A stretch of DNA of 45,000 nt from Symbiodinium natans (GCA_905221605.1 CAJNDS010000947.1:1-45000), one strand, 5' to 3'; numbered from the stretch's first letter, positions 17,735 to 27,344 are shown. Numbers and translations: made by a program. The notes: a model not told the origin generated them from the letters alone.

Positions 17735-18337
17735 TGTCAGGAAGGCTTGCGGTCCTAGGGGTTTAGGGTTTCGGGTTGGGCGTGGTTCGGGCTATGTGTG
17801 TTGGCTTCAAGGATACCAGGAGTTTGGCTTGGGGTCTGCCAACAGCAACCGATTCAGACTTCCTTCTGGGTCTTCACTGGGCGTCTCTGCAACCCTAAAC
17901 CCTAGACCCTAAAAACCCGACGATTGGAGGTTGTCAGCGCTCCCACCCCCGTCAAGCCCTAAACCCTAAACCTAAACCCTGTACCTTAAACCCTATAATG
18001 AACGAACACCACTGGAGGGTTTGAGTGAAAAACGGTGGGGTCTTGAGTTTGGGGCTTCAGAGGCTTTAGGGTTTAGGGTTTAGGGTTTGGGCTATGGTTT
18101 GGCGGTTCACGGCCTGACACTTGCCAAGCCAGCCTGGAAATTCACACCCTCTGAAAGAATAAGCCTACATAAACGATGCCTCTAACCCAACAAGGACAGG
18201 AACCAATGTCCCTAAACCCCTAAACTCCTAACCCTGGATCACAGCAGATACCTTGAACGCGAACATCAAATAAGGGACCCCTAGAAGGGCCCTGAATCTT
18301 CTTCCCCCACATAACCCCTGTATATACTCTGCGCTAC
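17735..18337. other. Intron interior with short telomere-like patches
   Basis: Worn repeats at 17890-17995 and 18060-18090. The open frame 17715-17912 (plus) is repeat-derived. No gene seen. Confidence 0.5.
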
Positions 18338-18550
18338 ATTAAACCCTAAACCCGGAACCCTAAACCCTAAACCCTAAACCCTAAACCCTAAACCCTAAAC
18401 CCTAAACCCTAAACCCTAAACCCTAAACCCTCAGGACCCTGAACCCTGAACGCTGAACCCTAAACCCTAAACCCTAAACACTAAACCCTAAACCCTAAAC
18501 CCTAAACCCTAGACCCTAAACCCCAAACCCTAAACCCAAACCCCTAAACC
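18338..18550. repeat. CCCTAAA array
   Basis: About 26 units with CCCTGAA, CACTAAA and CCCCAAA variants, reaching to the donor GTTAAG of the exon at 18557. Confidence 0.97.
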
Positions 18551-18556
18551 CTTAAC

Positions 18557-18624
18557 AAGCTGTCCAGGGGCCACCAGCTGCTGGTGCGTCCAGCAACCCA
18601 AGTCTCCAGTCCGGTAAAGTGGGC
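18557..18624 (-). CDS. Adenylation domain exon, core A7
   Basis: Frame (G)PLYRTGDLGCWTHQQLVAPG contains Y-R-T-G-D-L, the invariant A7 motif whose aspartate binds the ATP ribose hydroxyls. The first two bases complete the Gly codon from 19259-19190. Acceptor CATGCCCCAG, donor GTTAAG leading straight into GGTTTAGGGG. Confidence 0.94.
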
Positions 18625-18657
18625 CTGGGGCATGGGCCCCATAGGATGTTGGGTTAC

Positions 18658-18755
18658 TTAGGGGGTTTAGGGCTTAGGGCTTGGGGTTTAGGGTTTAGGG
18701 CTTAGGGCTTAGGGCTTAGGGTTTAAGATTTAGGGTTTAGGGTTTAGGGTTTAAG
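18658..18755. repeat. TTTAGGG/TTAGGGC array
   Basis: Mixed units in the intron upstream of core A7. Confidence 0.92.
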
Positions 18756-19105
18756 GCCCTAAAACGCTAGACCCCGAATGACCCTTGAAACCTAAAGCCC
18801 CTGTTCCTACATGCAGACTAGCTGTCTGAGCAAAGAGACCTAGCCAGGGGAATGAAATAGAATGTAGCAAGTCAGGGATCTGAGACAAACAACGCGATCT
18901 GCTCTACATTTTGAGCAGTTTACTGCCTCCAACATTCCCCCATTCACGATCAAGAACTGGCAAGTGCGGGGAAACACTTTAAGGTAGGGGCCCCTTGTTG
19001 GGTACCCTAGATACAAGGCCCCGTGTCATAGCTGGAACCAAAAGAAGTGGTTCCTAAATTCGGGAACCTCCCAATACATTAAGGTGTTAAGGGCCGAAAG
19101 CGCAA
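18756..19105. other. Intron interior with a degenerate palindrome
   Basis: 18985-19022 (GGGGCCCCTTGTTGGGTACC then CTAGATACAAGGCCCC) is the inverted relative of 8850-8885 (GGCCCCTCGTATTTAGGG then TACCCAACAAGAGG), so a small hairpin family. No exon seen. Confidence 0.55.
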
Positions 19106-19189
19106 CGCTTAAGGTTTAGGGTTTAGGGTTTAGGGCTTAGGGCTTCGCGGTTTAGATTTTCGGGCTTAGGGCCCCCTAAACTCCCCCGC

Positions 19190-19259
19190 CTAGCTCAGGG
19201 TGCTCAATGAAGGTAGCTGCCGTGAGATCTGGCCGCTGCCAGTATCCTGTCGACCTCAG
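19190..19259 (-). CDS. Adenylation domain exon, second part of core A6
   Basis: Frame RSTGYWQRPDLTAATFIEHP matches the A6 ending G-Y-x-x-x-P-x-L-T-x-x-x-F. A GC donor (CTAG then GCGGGG) passes one base to core A7. The acceptor is either TTGCCCAG (at 19260) or CAGCTGAG (at 19256), a choice of four bases that depends on the unresolved end of 22378-22321. Confidence 0.87.
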
Positions 19260-19469
19260 CTGGGCAAGGGGAACCAAAGGCTTCAGAAAAAGCGCACTCA
19301 CAGTTTTCCATGTCAATGTCTTCATACGGTAACAGACATAGTCCATGTGGAGAACACTGTTTCGAGCGAAGCGTTACGCAACATCTGGAACGGATCTTCA
19401 TAAACGTACAGCAAACTGCGAATCAGTGCTTGCGTATTTGAACCCTCTGATGTATCAACTCCTTGGCAA

Positions 19470-19535
19470 GGCACCCTAAACCCTAAACCCTAAACCCTAA
19501 ACCCTAAACCCTAACCCCTCACCCCTAAACCCTAA
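19470..19535. repeat. CCCTAAA array
   Basis: Seven units in the long intron between the two halves of core A6. Confidence 0.92.
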
Positions 19536-19609
19536 GAAACGGGGCCCCAAGCATCACGAGCACCACCCGCGTCTTACTTTCTATCCAAACTTTCCACATC
19601 ACGCGGGTT

Positions 19610-19865
19610 TAGAGTTTAGGGCTTGGGGTTTATTTAGGGTTTAAGATGTAGGGGTTAGGGTTTAGGGCTTCGGGCTTCGGGCTTCGGGCTTAGGGCTTAG
19701 GGCTTAGGGCTTAAGACTTTGGGCTTAGGGCTTAGGGCTTAGGGCTGAGGGCTGAGGGCTTAAGGCTTAGGGCTTAGGGCTTAGGGCTTCGGGCTTAGGG
19801 CTTAGGGCTTAGGGCTTAGGGCTTAGGGCTTAGGGCTTAGGGCTTAGGGCTTAGGGCTTAGGGCT
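19610..19865. repeat. TTAGGGC array
   Basis: About thirty units of the homogenised TTAGGGC variant with TTCGGGC and TGAGGGC members. Confidence 0.96.
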
Positions 19866-20280
19866 CGTCAACTTGCAGACCCAAGGCTTGCAAGGCGCCG
19901 CAACACGCTAAGGTCGGAAGCCGTGAGCTCACGCTGTTTCGGGACGGCCAGGTGCCCCTACAAATCGCAAACGGCTGGTTCGGGGGTTTCAGGCCGCCTC
20001 CTTCGCTTTGTGCTTCCCGATTGCTTGCCTCATTCGCTTTATACTAATTATCTTGAAAAATATACGATCACACCACTGTAGCTACAAAAGTCACTCCACT
20101 GCGGTCATCTATTTTACAGTAGTATTTCTGTACAACTATGCTTAAACTTCTCATCCTATTTATTATTTCATGATCTTATTCATTTGTTCATGTCATAAAA
20201 TCACCTTCTTCACGTTTATTCTTCTATTTTTGGTGACGTTGAAACACTCAAGCGTTCACGGCTTCTGGGGACCTAGGGTT
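19866..20280. other. Spacer running into AT-rich DNA
   Basis: 19866-19990 is GC-rich and exon-like but ambiguous on both strands. 20040-20240 is AT-rich with no ORF. Confidence 0.4.
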
Positions 20281-21075
20281 TATTGGCCACGATGGTCCCG
20301 TCGCTCAGTCAATACCGACCATGTCAGTTGAAATTCACGAGTGTCGGGGAGACCGATCGTCAACTTCCGCCATTGTTCGCCATACGGTGTACGAGCAGTG
20401 ACCGCCCATGTGGTCCTTGGCGCTTTGCACTGCCAAACCATGCCAGCCTAAAGTCCCCACTTTTACTCGCTTTGCGCCTCCTCTTGCTTTTCAGCTGCCA
20501 TGGTCTTGGCCTTCTTTTCGGCACCAAGTAGCATCTGCTTCGTGCCTCTTTCTCTTCCAGGCCTTCCTCGTCTTTTTCCTCCTCCACAACTTTGCGAACC
20601 TCTGCGCTTTCCACGCAATCGCGCACCTCCGCGAAAAGAAAGTACGCGTACCAGCCGAGAGGTATGCCGTGTCACCGCGCAATTCCTGGCTTCGGGATAG
20701 TACTCCCAAAACGTCGGCGGCCATGTGGGACGCTTGCGCAATTTGCGGATTTGGGCCTTGCGGAAGAGCGCTACCAACACTTCTGATGAAGCGCCCGTCA
20801 TAGGCTCGCCGGAGAATCCAAGGCATGTCGCAACGCCGCTGAAGAGGATGCAGTGTGGAAGCTCTGACGAAGTAAGTAGGCCTGGCACAGCTCGCGCAGC
20901 TCCCAAAAGTTGGGCCATTTGGGACTCGTCATGCTGCAACGAGCCCACTCGGAAAGGCTGGGAACACATGGCATTTTTCTCGACGACGACGACGACGACG
21001 AGGTGCGAGTAGTGCGATCCAACAGAAAGGCCGACCACCGGTGCCAGAAAGGTCTGTCATGCATCACAAATAAAA
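20281..21075 (-). other. Overlapping open frames, no family recognised
   Basis: The longest minus frame (21038-20463, 191 codons) overlaps others at 20826-20491 and 20626-20360. Stretches such as RPTWPPTFWEYYPEARN and the Glu/Lys-rich VVEEEKDEEGLEEKEAR look protein-like but lie in different frames. A (GAC)n microsatellite sits at 20979-21000. This could be a frameshifted gene inside the long intron; I assign no function. Confidence 0.3.
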
Positions 21076-21875
21076 GGGTTTATAGGCATCGTATTCGTTA
21101 TATCAAAATATGGCTCCAGATAGCTTTGTAACATGTTTCAACATCCACCTAATTCATTCGGTCATCAACATTTTCAGGGTTTGCCCAAATTCAGAGGAAT
21201 AAGGATACAACTAATGAATAGTGGAGAATAACAAGGAATTCATCAAGGAAAGAGCGCAGAAGTATCATGAGAAGTATAAAGGACACCTGCATGAAGATTC
21301 AAGGGAACGTTTTCTAAAAACAACCCTGAATATTATAAACAAAAAATACCGAGAAAAAGACAGGCAAAAAGCCAAGGAGAAGATAAACTGCCCTAAATGT
21401 GGTGTATCTATTAAATGAAGTTGTTTATCAAGGCTTTGAGAACCGAAAATGTAAATCACACACTGGAACTACTTGAAGACCGACCGACCTAGAACAGTAG
21501 GAACTATGACAATCCTAGATTACAGCACATGCCATGCTTGTAAGAAAGTTTGAAATACAAAATCCATAACCTTAAGTAAAATCTTACCTGAACTTACAAT
21601 GTTTCATATGATTGTTGTAATTACTGTGGTATTATGAGAAAGAGAGAAAGAACAAGATAACATTCTTACTGAGTTTTGTAAAATGAAAAATGAATGAGGC
21701 AAATCTTCAGGAAAATGAAGAAGGTGAGACATTTAAACATACTTGCAAATAGATCCTACTTCCAGGTGACGGTATTGCTGGAATGAATATAATAGCTAAA
21801 GATACTATACTTTACCAGATAGTTATTCTTAAACGAATGAGGTAAACCATTGGGAAGCATAAAACGAAATAGGCG
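21076..21875. other. AT-rich island inside the long intron
   Basis: Composition drops sharply to AT-rich, without telomere-like repeats, from about 21076 to 21875, and then returns to CCCTGAA-type repeat. This marks a probable insertion. Confidence 0.7.
21221..21418 (+). CDS. Small Lys-rich ORF ending in CPKCG
   Basis: Sixty-five codons in AT-rich DNA unlike its surroundings. The protein is charged (QKAKEKINCPKCG) and stops shortly after a C-x-x-C pair. The pattern of repeated basic helix then Cys pair is one I associate with short repeats in large algal DNA viruses, where a His pair would follow, but here a stop intervenes. It could be a worn insert from such a virus or a chance frame. No start signal is evident. 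Confidence 0.35.
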   Translation: MENNKEFIKERAQKYHEKYKGHLHEDSRERFLKTTLNIINKKYREKDRQKAKEKINCPKCGVSIK

Positions 21876-21944
21876 GCCTGAAACCCCAGAACCAGCCTGT
21901 GACTAATTTCTTCCCCTAATCCCAGAGTCCTGAGCCTGGAGGCC

Positions 21945-22185
21945 AAACCCCTGAAAAGCCTGAAAAGCCTGCAAACCCTGCAAACCCTGTAAACCCTGTA
22001 AACCCTGCAAACCCTGCAGACCCTGCAAACCCTGTGAACCCTGTAAACCCTACAAGTACTATGAAAACAACAGTCCTCAAACCCTCGGACCTTACCCGAT
22101 GAACCCTACAACCTCCAGAAAGCCCTGCAACATCCAGAAAGCCCTGCAACCCTAAACGCTAAACTCGAAACCCTAAACCCCCATG
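21945..22185. repeat. AAACCCTGC/AAACCCTGT nonamer array and CCCTAAA remnants
   Basis: About ten nine-base units at 21957-22050, then worn copies and a C run (22190-22201). Confidence 0.88.
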
Positions 22186-22320
22186 AACCCCCCCCCCCCC
22201 CTTCCCGCCCAAAAAATAAAAAAAAAATAACTCCACGAAACGTCCCCTGAGACCCAAAATCCGAAACCCGAAACCCCATGAACCCCCCAAAAAAGCCCCA
22301 CAAAACGTCCATTCAAACCC

Positions 22321-22378
22321 CTAAAGGGGCCGAGGGGCATCATGCCGCTGAAACAGATCTCGCCCTCGCCGGATGCCA
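22321..22378 (-). CDS. Adenylation domain exon, first part of core A6
   Basis: Frame (V)ASGEGEICFSGMMPLGPF matches P-x-G-x-x-G-E-I-x-x-x-G of core A6. Acceptor CCCTAGCAG; its first two bases complete the Val codon from 23247-23207. The donor is unresolved: AG followed by GGGTTTG would be non-standard, and a GT site lies about 24 nt further. Confidence 0.76.
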
Positions 22379-22404
22379 CTGCTAGGGAGCCAGGCCTGAC
22401 CACC

Positions 22405-22600
22405 ACAGGGTTCAGGGTTTAGGGTGTAGGGTTTCGGGTTTCAGGTTTCGGGTTTCGGGTTTAGGGTTTAGGGTAAAGGGTTGATTTAGGGTTTAGGGTT
22501 TGGGTTTAGGGTCTAGGGTTCAGGGTTCGAGGTCAGGGTTTAGGGTTTAGGATTTGGGGTTTGGGGTTTAGGGTGGAGGGTTCAGGGGGTTTGTGGGCCT
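22405..22600. repeat. TTTAGGG array, degenerate
   Basis: Many variants (TTCGGG, TTCAGG, TCTAGGG). Confidence 0.88.
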
Positions 22601-23100
22601 TCTTCTTAATAGGGCTTCTTGGGTTTTTTATAACATAGGGGCCTGAATAATTAGAATAGGGTTTTGGGATTACAAAGGGGCCATAAGGGAATATAACTAG
22701 TAATTATTCCGAGGCTTCTCACGGGGTTTAGAGGGCTTTTGTAGGGCTTATCCGGCGTGTCGGGTTTATAGGGTTTTTGCTAGGGCTTATGGGGGTTACA
22801 TCGTCTTCAATAGGGCTTATAGGGTTTTTGCTTGGGCTTACAGGGTCTACAGTTTTAGGGCCTGTAGGGTTTTCATAGGGTTTGTAGGGCTGGTTCCCTT
22901 ATAATAAGGAGCCCAGTAAGGTGCCCCGAAGTTCGGAAGCCGCCATATTCCTTGATCAAGGGGTATTAGGCTCTCTGGGTTCCGGTTTTGGACCCGAAGG
23001 CTGGTCCTTTTGGGTTTAGGGGGCTACTGGGGCCTACTGGGTCTGTTCTCTCTTCTAGGGTTCAGGGCTGAGGGTTCAGGGCTGAGGGTTGAGGGTTTAG
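22600..23100. other. Intron interior, G-rich worn repeat and a small hairpin
   Basis: 22635-22720 carries an inverted GCCTGAATAATTAG / CTAGTAATTATTCCGAGGC pair. The remainder is GGGCTTATAGGGTTT-like. No exon seen. Confidence 0.55.
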
Positions 23101-23206
23101 GTTGGGATTCAGATTTTGGCTCGTTGGGCTGGTTTGTCGGGTTTCATTCTTATGTTGGGGGGGTTGTCCTTTAGCTTTTAGGGTTGGTCTCCAGATGTGG
23201 TGGGAC

Positions 23207-23247
23207 CCAGTGGGCGGGCGGGCATCTTTCCGTTGCTCAACAAGCTG
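23207..23247 (-). CDS. Adenylation domain exon between A5 and A6
   Basis: Frame (S)SLLSNGKMPARPL fits the loop with N-G-K before core A6. Donor GTCCCA, acceptor TAGTCCAG with a NAGNAG alternative three bases on. Supported mainly by phase with both neighbours. Confidence 0.62.
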
Positions 23248-23284
23248 CTGGACTAGTGCATGCTTTGACTTGAGACGCAGCCCG

Positions 23285-23615
23285 GAGTTATGCTGAGCCC
23301 TAAGCCCTACACCCTCTCAACCCTAGTTTGTGGGCTTAAGCTCTGGGGATTCTCTTGGTGGTTTCGGGGCTGCTGTCGAGGAGGACCTAATGAGGTTTCG
23401 GGTTTAGGGTTCCGAGATTGGGGCTGTTTAGGGCTTCGAGCTTGGGGTTTAGGGTTTAAGGTTCAAGGTTCAAGCCTCATACGCCATCTATTCTCAGGAC
23501 AGCTGCCCCACCCCAAACAAAACCATGAAAGTCCTAGCACCCTAAGCCCGAAGCCCTCAACCCTTAAACTGCAGAGTTCTCAATCCCAACCATCCCCACA
23601 TCTCACCAAACGCGA
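23285..23615. other. Intron interior with open plus frame
   Basis: The 112-codon plus frame 23290-23628 consists of repeat-like and C-rich sequence; not accepted as a gene. Confidence 0.45.
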
Positions 23616-23619
23616 AGTC

Positions 23620-23775
23620 CAGCCCTAAACCCTAAACCCTGAACGATAAACCCTAAACCCTAAACCGAACCCTAAACCCTAAAACCCTAAACCCTAAACC
23701 CTGAACCCTAAACCCTAAACCCTGAACCCTAAACCCTAAACCCCAAACCCTAAACCCTAAACCCTGAACCCTAAG
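23620..23775. repeat. CCCTAAA array
   Basis: Twenty units with CCCTGAA variants, abutting the donor side of the exon at 23882-23794. Confidence 0.96.
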
Positions 23776-23793
23776 CCGCAGCCCACGGCCGAC

Positions 23794-23882
23794 CTGAGCA
23801 GGTGCACGCCCACGTGAGGCTGAGGGAGGCCCGCCGGCACCGTGGGTGCCCGGCGCCAGGCATCCAGCCCCGTGAGCCTCAC
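23794..23882 (-). CDS. Adenylation domain exon after core A5
   Basis: Frame VRLTGLDAWRRAPTVPAGLP then QPHVGVHLL fits the canonical V-P-x-G-x-P-x-x-x-x-x-V-x-L-L segment. Acceptor CCCTAAACCTGAG, donor GTCGGC; it leaves two bases (AG) for the next exon. Confidence 0.8.
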
Positions 23883-23884
23883 CT

Positions 23885-24172
23885 CAGGTTTAGGGTTTAG
23901 GGTTGAGGGTTTAGGGTTTAGGGTTTAGGGTTTAGGGTTTAGGGTTTCGGGTTTAGGGTTTAGGGTTTAGGGTTTAGGGTTTAGGGTTTGGGGTTTAGGG
24001 TTTACGGTTTAGGGTTTAGGTTTAGGGTTTGGCACTTTTAAGAGGCGTTTGAAGGCTTTAGGGTTGTAGGCTTTCAGGTTTTTCGGGGTTAGGGGTTTTA
24101 GGGTTTGACCCTAAACCCTAAACCCTCAACCCTAAACCCTAAACCCTAAACCTCAAACCCTAAACCCTAGGC
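23885..24172. repeat. TTTAGGG array meeting CCCTAAA array head to head
   Basis: G-rich units (23885-24107) meet C-rich units (24108-24172) at GGGTTTGACCCTAAA with almost no spacer. Together they fill the intron between core A5 and the next exon. Confidence 0.96.
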
Positions 24173-24190
24173 TGCAAGGTCAACACAGGC

Positions 24191-24253
24191 CCAGGGCACC
24201 GAGAACGTCGTGTTCTCTGTCTCGGTCGACCCGTAGAAGTTCGTGAGGCTTGC
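24191..24253 (-). CDS. Adenylation domain exon, core A5
   Basis: Twenty-one codons ASLTNFYGSTETENTTFSVP then W. N-F-Y-G-S-T-E is the A5 motif, which closes over the adenine. Acceptor TTCCGAAG, GC donor GCCTGT. Flanked by CCCTAAA (left) and TTTAGGG (right). Confidence 0.92.
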
Positions 24254-24277
24254 CTTCGGAAGCCTGGAGTCCGAAAC

Positions 24278-24500
24278 GGTTTAGGGTTTAGGGTTTAGGG
24301 TTTAGGGTTTAGGGTTTAGGGTTTAGGGTTTTGGGTTTTGGGTTTTGGGTTTAGGGTTTAGGGTTTAAGGGTTTAGGGCCTAGGGTTTAGGGTTTAGGGT
24401 TTAGGGTTTAGGGTTTAAGGGTTTAGGGCCTAGGGTTTAAGGTTTAGGGTTTGGGGTTTTAGAGTTTAGGATTCAGGGTTTGGGGGAGGGTTGGGCAGTT
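24278..24500. repeat. TTTAGGG array, duplicated internally
   Basis: A segment with TTTAAGGGTTTAGGGCCTAGGG occurs twice (about 24362-24380 and 24413-24432), so larger blocks of the array have been copied. Confidence 0.94.
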
Positions 24501-24599
24501 AGCTTGCGTTTAGGGTCAGTGTTGGGTTTAGGGGGCGCACGGCAAAGGTATCCCACACCGAGAGCTCTTCCCAGGACTAGCCATGAACATACCCTTTCA

Positions 24600-24680
24600 A
24601 AGTTCAGGGTTTAGGGTTTAGGGTTTAGGGTTTAGGGGCTTAGGGGTTTAGGGTTTAGGGTTTAGGGTTTAGGGTCGAGG
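24600..24680. repeat. TTTAGGG array
   Basis: Nine units with one octamer. Confidence 0.92.
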
Positions 24681-24749
24681 GCGGGCGAACCTTAAATACC
24701 CTGAAACCGCGTAAAACCTAAACTCTGCAAACGCTATGCCCAGGGACAG

Positions 24750-24828
24750 AGCCCTAAACCCTAAACCCTAAACCCTAAACCCCAAACCCTAAACCCTAAA
24801 CCCTGAACCCTAAACCCTGAACCACATA
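24750..24828. repeat. CCCTAAA array
   Basis: Ten units with CCCTGAA, next to the donor of the exon at 24900-24830. Confidence 0.94.
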
Positions 24829-24829
24829 C

Positions 24830-24900
24830 CCAAGAGTTCACTTCGATCCCGAGCAGCTTCAGGAGAACCTTGTCGGCCAGGTGCCAGGGCAGGGGCTCGC
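24830..24900 (-). CDS. Adenylation domain exon, G-G-E helix
   Basis: Frame (G)EPLPWHLADKVLLKLLGIEV then NSW. Joined to 25213-25161 it yields CMGG-EPLPWHLA, the conserved G-G-E-x-L turn and helix before core A5. Acceptor AACACCCGAG, donor GTATGT. Phase 0 at its end. Confidence 0.88.
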
Positions 24901-25160
24901 CTCGGGTGTTTGCAGGGCTTCGGGCTGTAACAGGCTTGGAGGGATTATGGTATCTTTAGGGCTCATGAAGAGGTTTAGGTACTGTAGGGTTTAGGTATTA
25001 TAGGATTTAGGGTTTAGGGCCTGTACAGGCTTGGAGGGATTTTTGTACTTCGGGTTCATGAATAGGTTTAGGTCCAGGTACTGTAGGGTCTAGGCTTCAC
25101 TGAGTCCCTGAACCCCGGAACCCAAAACCCCGAAAGCCGAACACACCCGAAACGCCGGGC

Positions 25161-25213
25161 CGCCCATGCACACAACGTGCCGCAAGGTCGACAGCTCCCC
25201 CACATCCAGCAGC
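25161..25213 (-). CDS. Adenylation domain exon before G-G-E
   Basis: Frame LLDVGELSTLRHVVCMG matches the canonical L-x-x-L-R-x-V-x-x-G-G-E strand. The acceptor TTTCCTTCTGAG is pyrimidine-rich; the GC donor follows ATGGGCG. Both neighbouring joins rebuild whole codons. Confidence 0.88.
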
Positions 25214-25247
25214 CTCAGAAGGAAACTTAAGGTGTCGGGTTGAGGGC

Positions 25248-25310
25248 TAACCCTAAACCCTAAACCCTAAACCCTACACCCTAAACCCCAAACCCCAAAC
25301 CCTAAACCAA
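25248..25310. repeat. CCCTAAA array
   Basis: Eight units, C-rich on the 5' side (sense) of the acceptor at 25214 and therefore against the usual orientation. Confidence 0.9.
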
Positions 25311-25427
25311 GGCAAGGGTGTGACCAACTAGGACCGGCTGATCGAAACAAACCTACGAGCACACCTTAAGCCCCTAAACATTGCGTTTTGGGGTGGCAGG
25401 GCTCATGATAATGGGGCATTTGCCAGA

Positions 25428-25600
25428 ATAGGGTTTAGGGTTTAGGGTTTAGGGTTTAGGGTTTAGGGTTTAGGGTTTAGGGTTTAGGGTTCAGCATTCA
25501 GGGTTCAGGGTTTAGAGTTTAGGGTTTCGGGTTTAGGGTTTAGGGTTTAGGGTTTAGGGTTTAGGGTTTAGGGTTTAGGGTTTAGGGTTTGGGTTTAGGG
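25428..25600. repeat. TTTAGGG array
   Basis: About 23 units with TTCAGCA and TTCAGGG interruptions. Confidence 0.96.
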
Positions 25601-25900
25601 TGTACCCTAAATAGAATATAATCTCCGCAGGGGCCCCAAAAGGGGTACCCCATTTTCGGAGACCACCATATACGTAAGGTCAGGTCTGAAGAAGTCACTC
25701 ATGCAGCATTCTGTGGCCCATATGGCTTACCGGTCTAGGTTTTCGGGTTTAGGATTCAGGAACAGGGTGTTCGGGTTTAAGGTTTAGGGTTTAGGGTTTA
25801 GGGCTTCGGGTTTAATTATGGTTTAGATAGGTTACAAGTCCAGGGCCTTTTAGGTCTTAGAGGTAGGTCGCCCGCATGGAGGCCGTTGAATATTTTCTGG
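25601..25900. other. Intron interior with a degenerate hairpin
   Basis: 25605-25660 contains GTGTACCCTAAAT...GGGGTACCCC, related to other GTACCC palindromes in the window. Worn TTTAGGG at 25770-25815. Confidence 0.5.
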
Positions 25901-25902
25901 AC

Positions 25903-25952
25903 CTCTTGTGTGCACAGCCCAGCAACAACTGCAGCACCGAAGGCGTCGCGAC
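25903..25952 (-). CDS. Adenylation domain exon, A-T-P-S-V-L helix
   Basis: Frame VATPSVLQLLLGCAHK matches the conserved P-S-x-L-x-x-L-L helix that follows the V-T strand. Donor GTCCAG leaves AG, completed to AGG by the next exon. Joined to 26500-26461 it reads WREVT-VATPSVLQ. Confidence 0.82.
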
Positions 25953-25999
25953 CTCGGCCCCAGCCAGCCAACAGACAAAAAGCAGAAAACCCGCTACCC

Positions 26000-26400
26000 G
26001 AAACCCCACACCCTAAACCCGATTCCCTAAACCCCTAACCCCATACCCTGAACCTCTAAACCCTAAACCCTAACCTTACATCCGTTCGGATGCTTCGTGG
26101 AGGCCCGCGTGCTGCCAACCTACGCATAATCGAATGTAGGGCTCAAGGGCTTACTAGGGTTTTTGGGACCTAAGAACAAAGGTGATGCCTTGTGTGTTTC
26201 TTTGGGTTTACAAGGGAACCTGTGCCCTCTGCCCGAAGAATAGTTAAGAACCTGGGCACTCGCGGCCACTTTGAATAGCAGCCTGCATCATTCAGGAAGG
26301 CCCAGGCCCCCAAACCCTAAACCCTAAACCCTAAACCCTAAACCCTAAACCCTAAAAACACTGCACCCTAAACCCTAAACCCTAAACCCTAAACCTTAAA
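26000..26400. repeat. CCCTAAA arrays with a spacer
   Basis: Worn units at 26000-26075, no recognised gene at 26076-26305, then fourteen units at 26308-26400. Confidence 0.88.
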
Positions 26401-26460
26401 GATTGTCAGAGGCCCTTGAAGTGGCTCCTGACTCCTTAGAGCAGCCAAGGGCACCAGTAC

Positions 26461-26500
26461 CGTCACCTCCCTCCAGTCGATAATGTCTGCCAGGTGCATC
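26461..26500 (-). CDS. Adenylation domain exon, L-x-x-I-I helix to V-T strand
   Basis: Forty nucleotides coding MHLADIIDWREVT. The acceptor lies inside a telomere-like unit (CCCTAACCCAG) and the donor is GTACTG. It matches the canonical helix and strand preceding P-S-x-L. Confidence 0.8.
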
Positions 26501-26502
26501 CT

Positions 26503-26605
26503 GGGTTAGGGTTTAGGGTTTAGGGTTGAGGGTTTAGGGTTTAGGGTTTTGGGTTTAGGGTTTTGGGTTTAGGGTTTAGGGTTTAGGGTTTAGGGTTTAG
26601 GTATA
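26503..26605. repeat. TTTAGGG array
   Basis: Thirteen units with TTTTGGG variants, starting two bases from the acceptor of 26500-26461. Confidence 0.96.
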
Positions 26606-27180
26606 TCGGCATATTTACGTCTAAATATATGCCTATTTTATACCGGTGTCAGCTTTTTATGTTTCTGCAAGCATGAAAAAGGTATGCTATCCTGTGTATA
26701 CATCTGTTTATATATTTGTATGTTTATATGCTTTTACGTTTAGCTGTTGATCGGCTTGATCTGCTTATGTGTTTGTCTCATGTTTTTCTACTTATATGTT
26801 GATACGTTTACATGTTTACGTTTAAATGCTTATATCATTATATGTTTATATGTTTAAATGTGTATATGTTAATATGTCTATATGTTTAGATGTATATATG
26901 TTTAAGCGTTTAAGTGTTTCTAGGCTTATGTGTTTTTTCTGCTTATAGGCTTATGTGTTTATACGTGTGTGTGTGTGTGTGTGTGTTGATGTTCTATGTT
27001 TATGTGCTCGTGACTACTGGTACTTATGAATTATATCTTCATGTACTTATGTCTTTGTGTCTTGGTGTCTTTGTGTATTGTGTATGTGACGTGCATGTGT
27101 GTATTCGTGTGCTTGTGTGTTTGTGTGTTTGTGTATTTGCGTATTTGCGTATTTGTGTATTTGCGTATCTGTGGAACTTT
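26606..27180. repeat. AT-rich tandem region and GT microsatellites in an intron
   Basis: Degenerate TATATGTTTA units (26608-26935), (GT)n at 26967-26985, then GTATTTGC octamers (27128-27172). The open frames here (e.g. 26914-27288) are repeat-derived. Confidence 0.85.
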
Positions 27181-27206
27181 GAGTTCCTTAATTGCAACCC
27201 AGCATC

Positions 27207-27246
27207 GGATCACTGGACTTCCCAGGCTCACCGAAGACGATGGTGC
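27207..27246 (-). CDS. Adenylation domain 40-nt exon
   Basis: Frame (G)TIVFGEPGKSSD(P) fits the canonical G-x-x-V-x-x-x-P-G-x-x-x-D-P segment. Acceptor AACTAACCAG; the donor reads GATGC (a GA-AG intron) and the acceptor of the next exon is followed by the same GATGC. Both joins restore whole codons. Confidence 0.8.
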
Positions 27247-27344
27247 CTGGTTAGTTGGGAGCTTGAAGGTCTAGAGTCTAAGGTCTAGGCATTTAGGGTG
27301 TAGGGGTTGGGCTTGAGGTGTAGACTAAAGATCTCGTGGTCTCC

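Noticed and set aside
26914-27288. 124-codon plus ORF with Cys/Val repeats
   Set aside because: Reads through (GT)n and octamer repeats.
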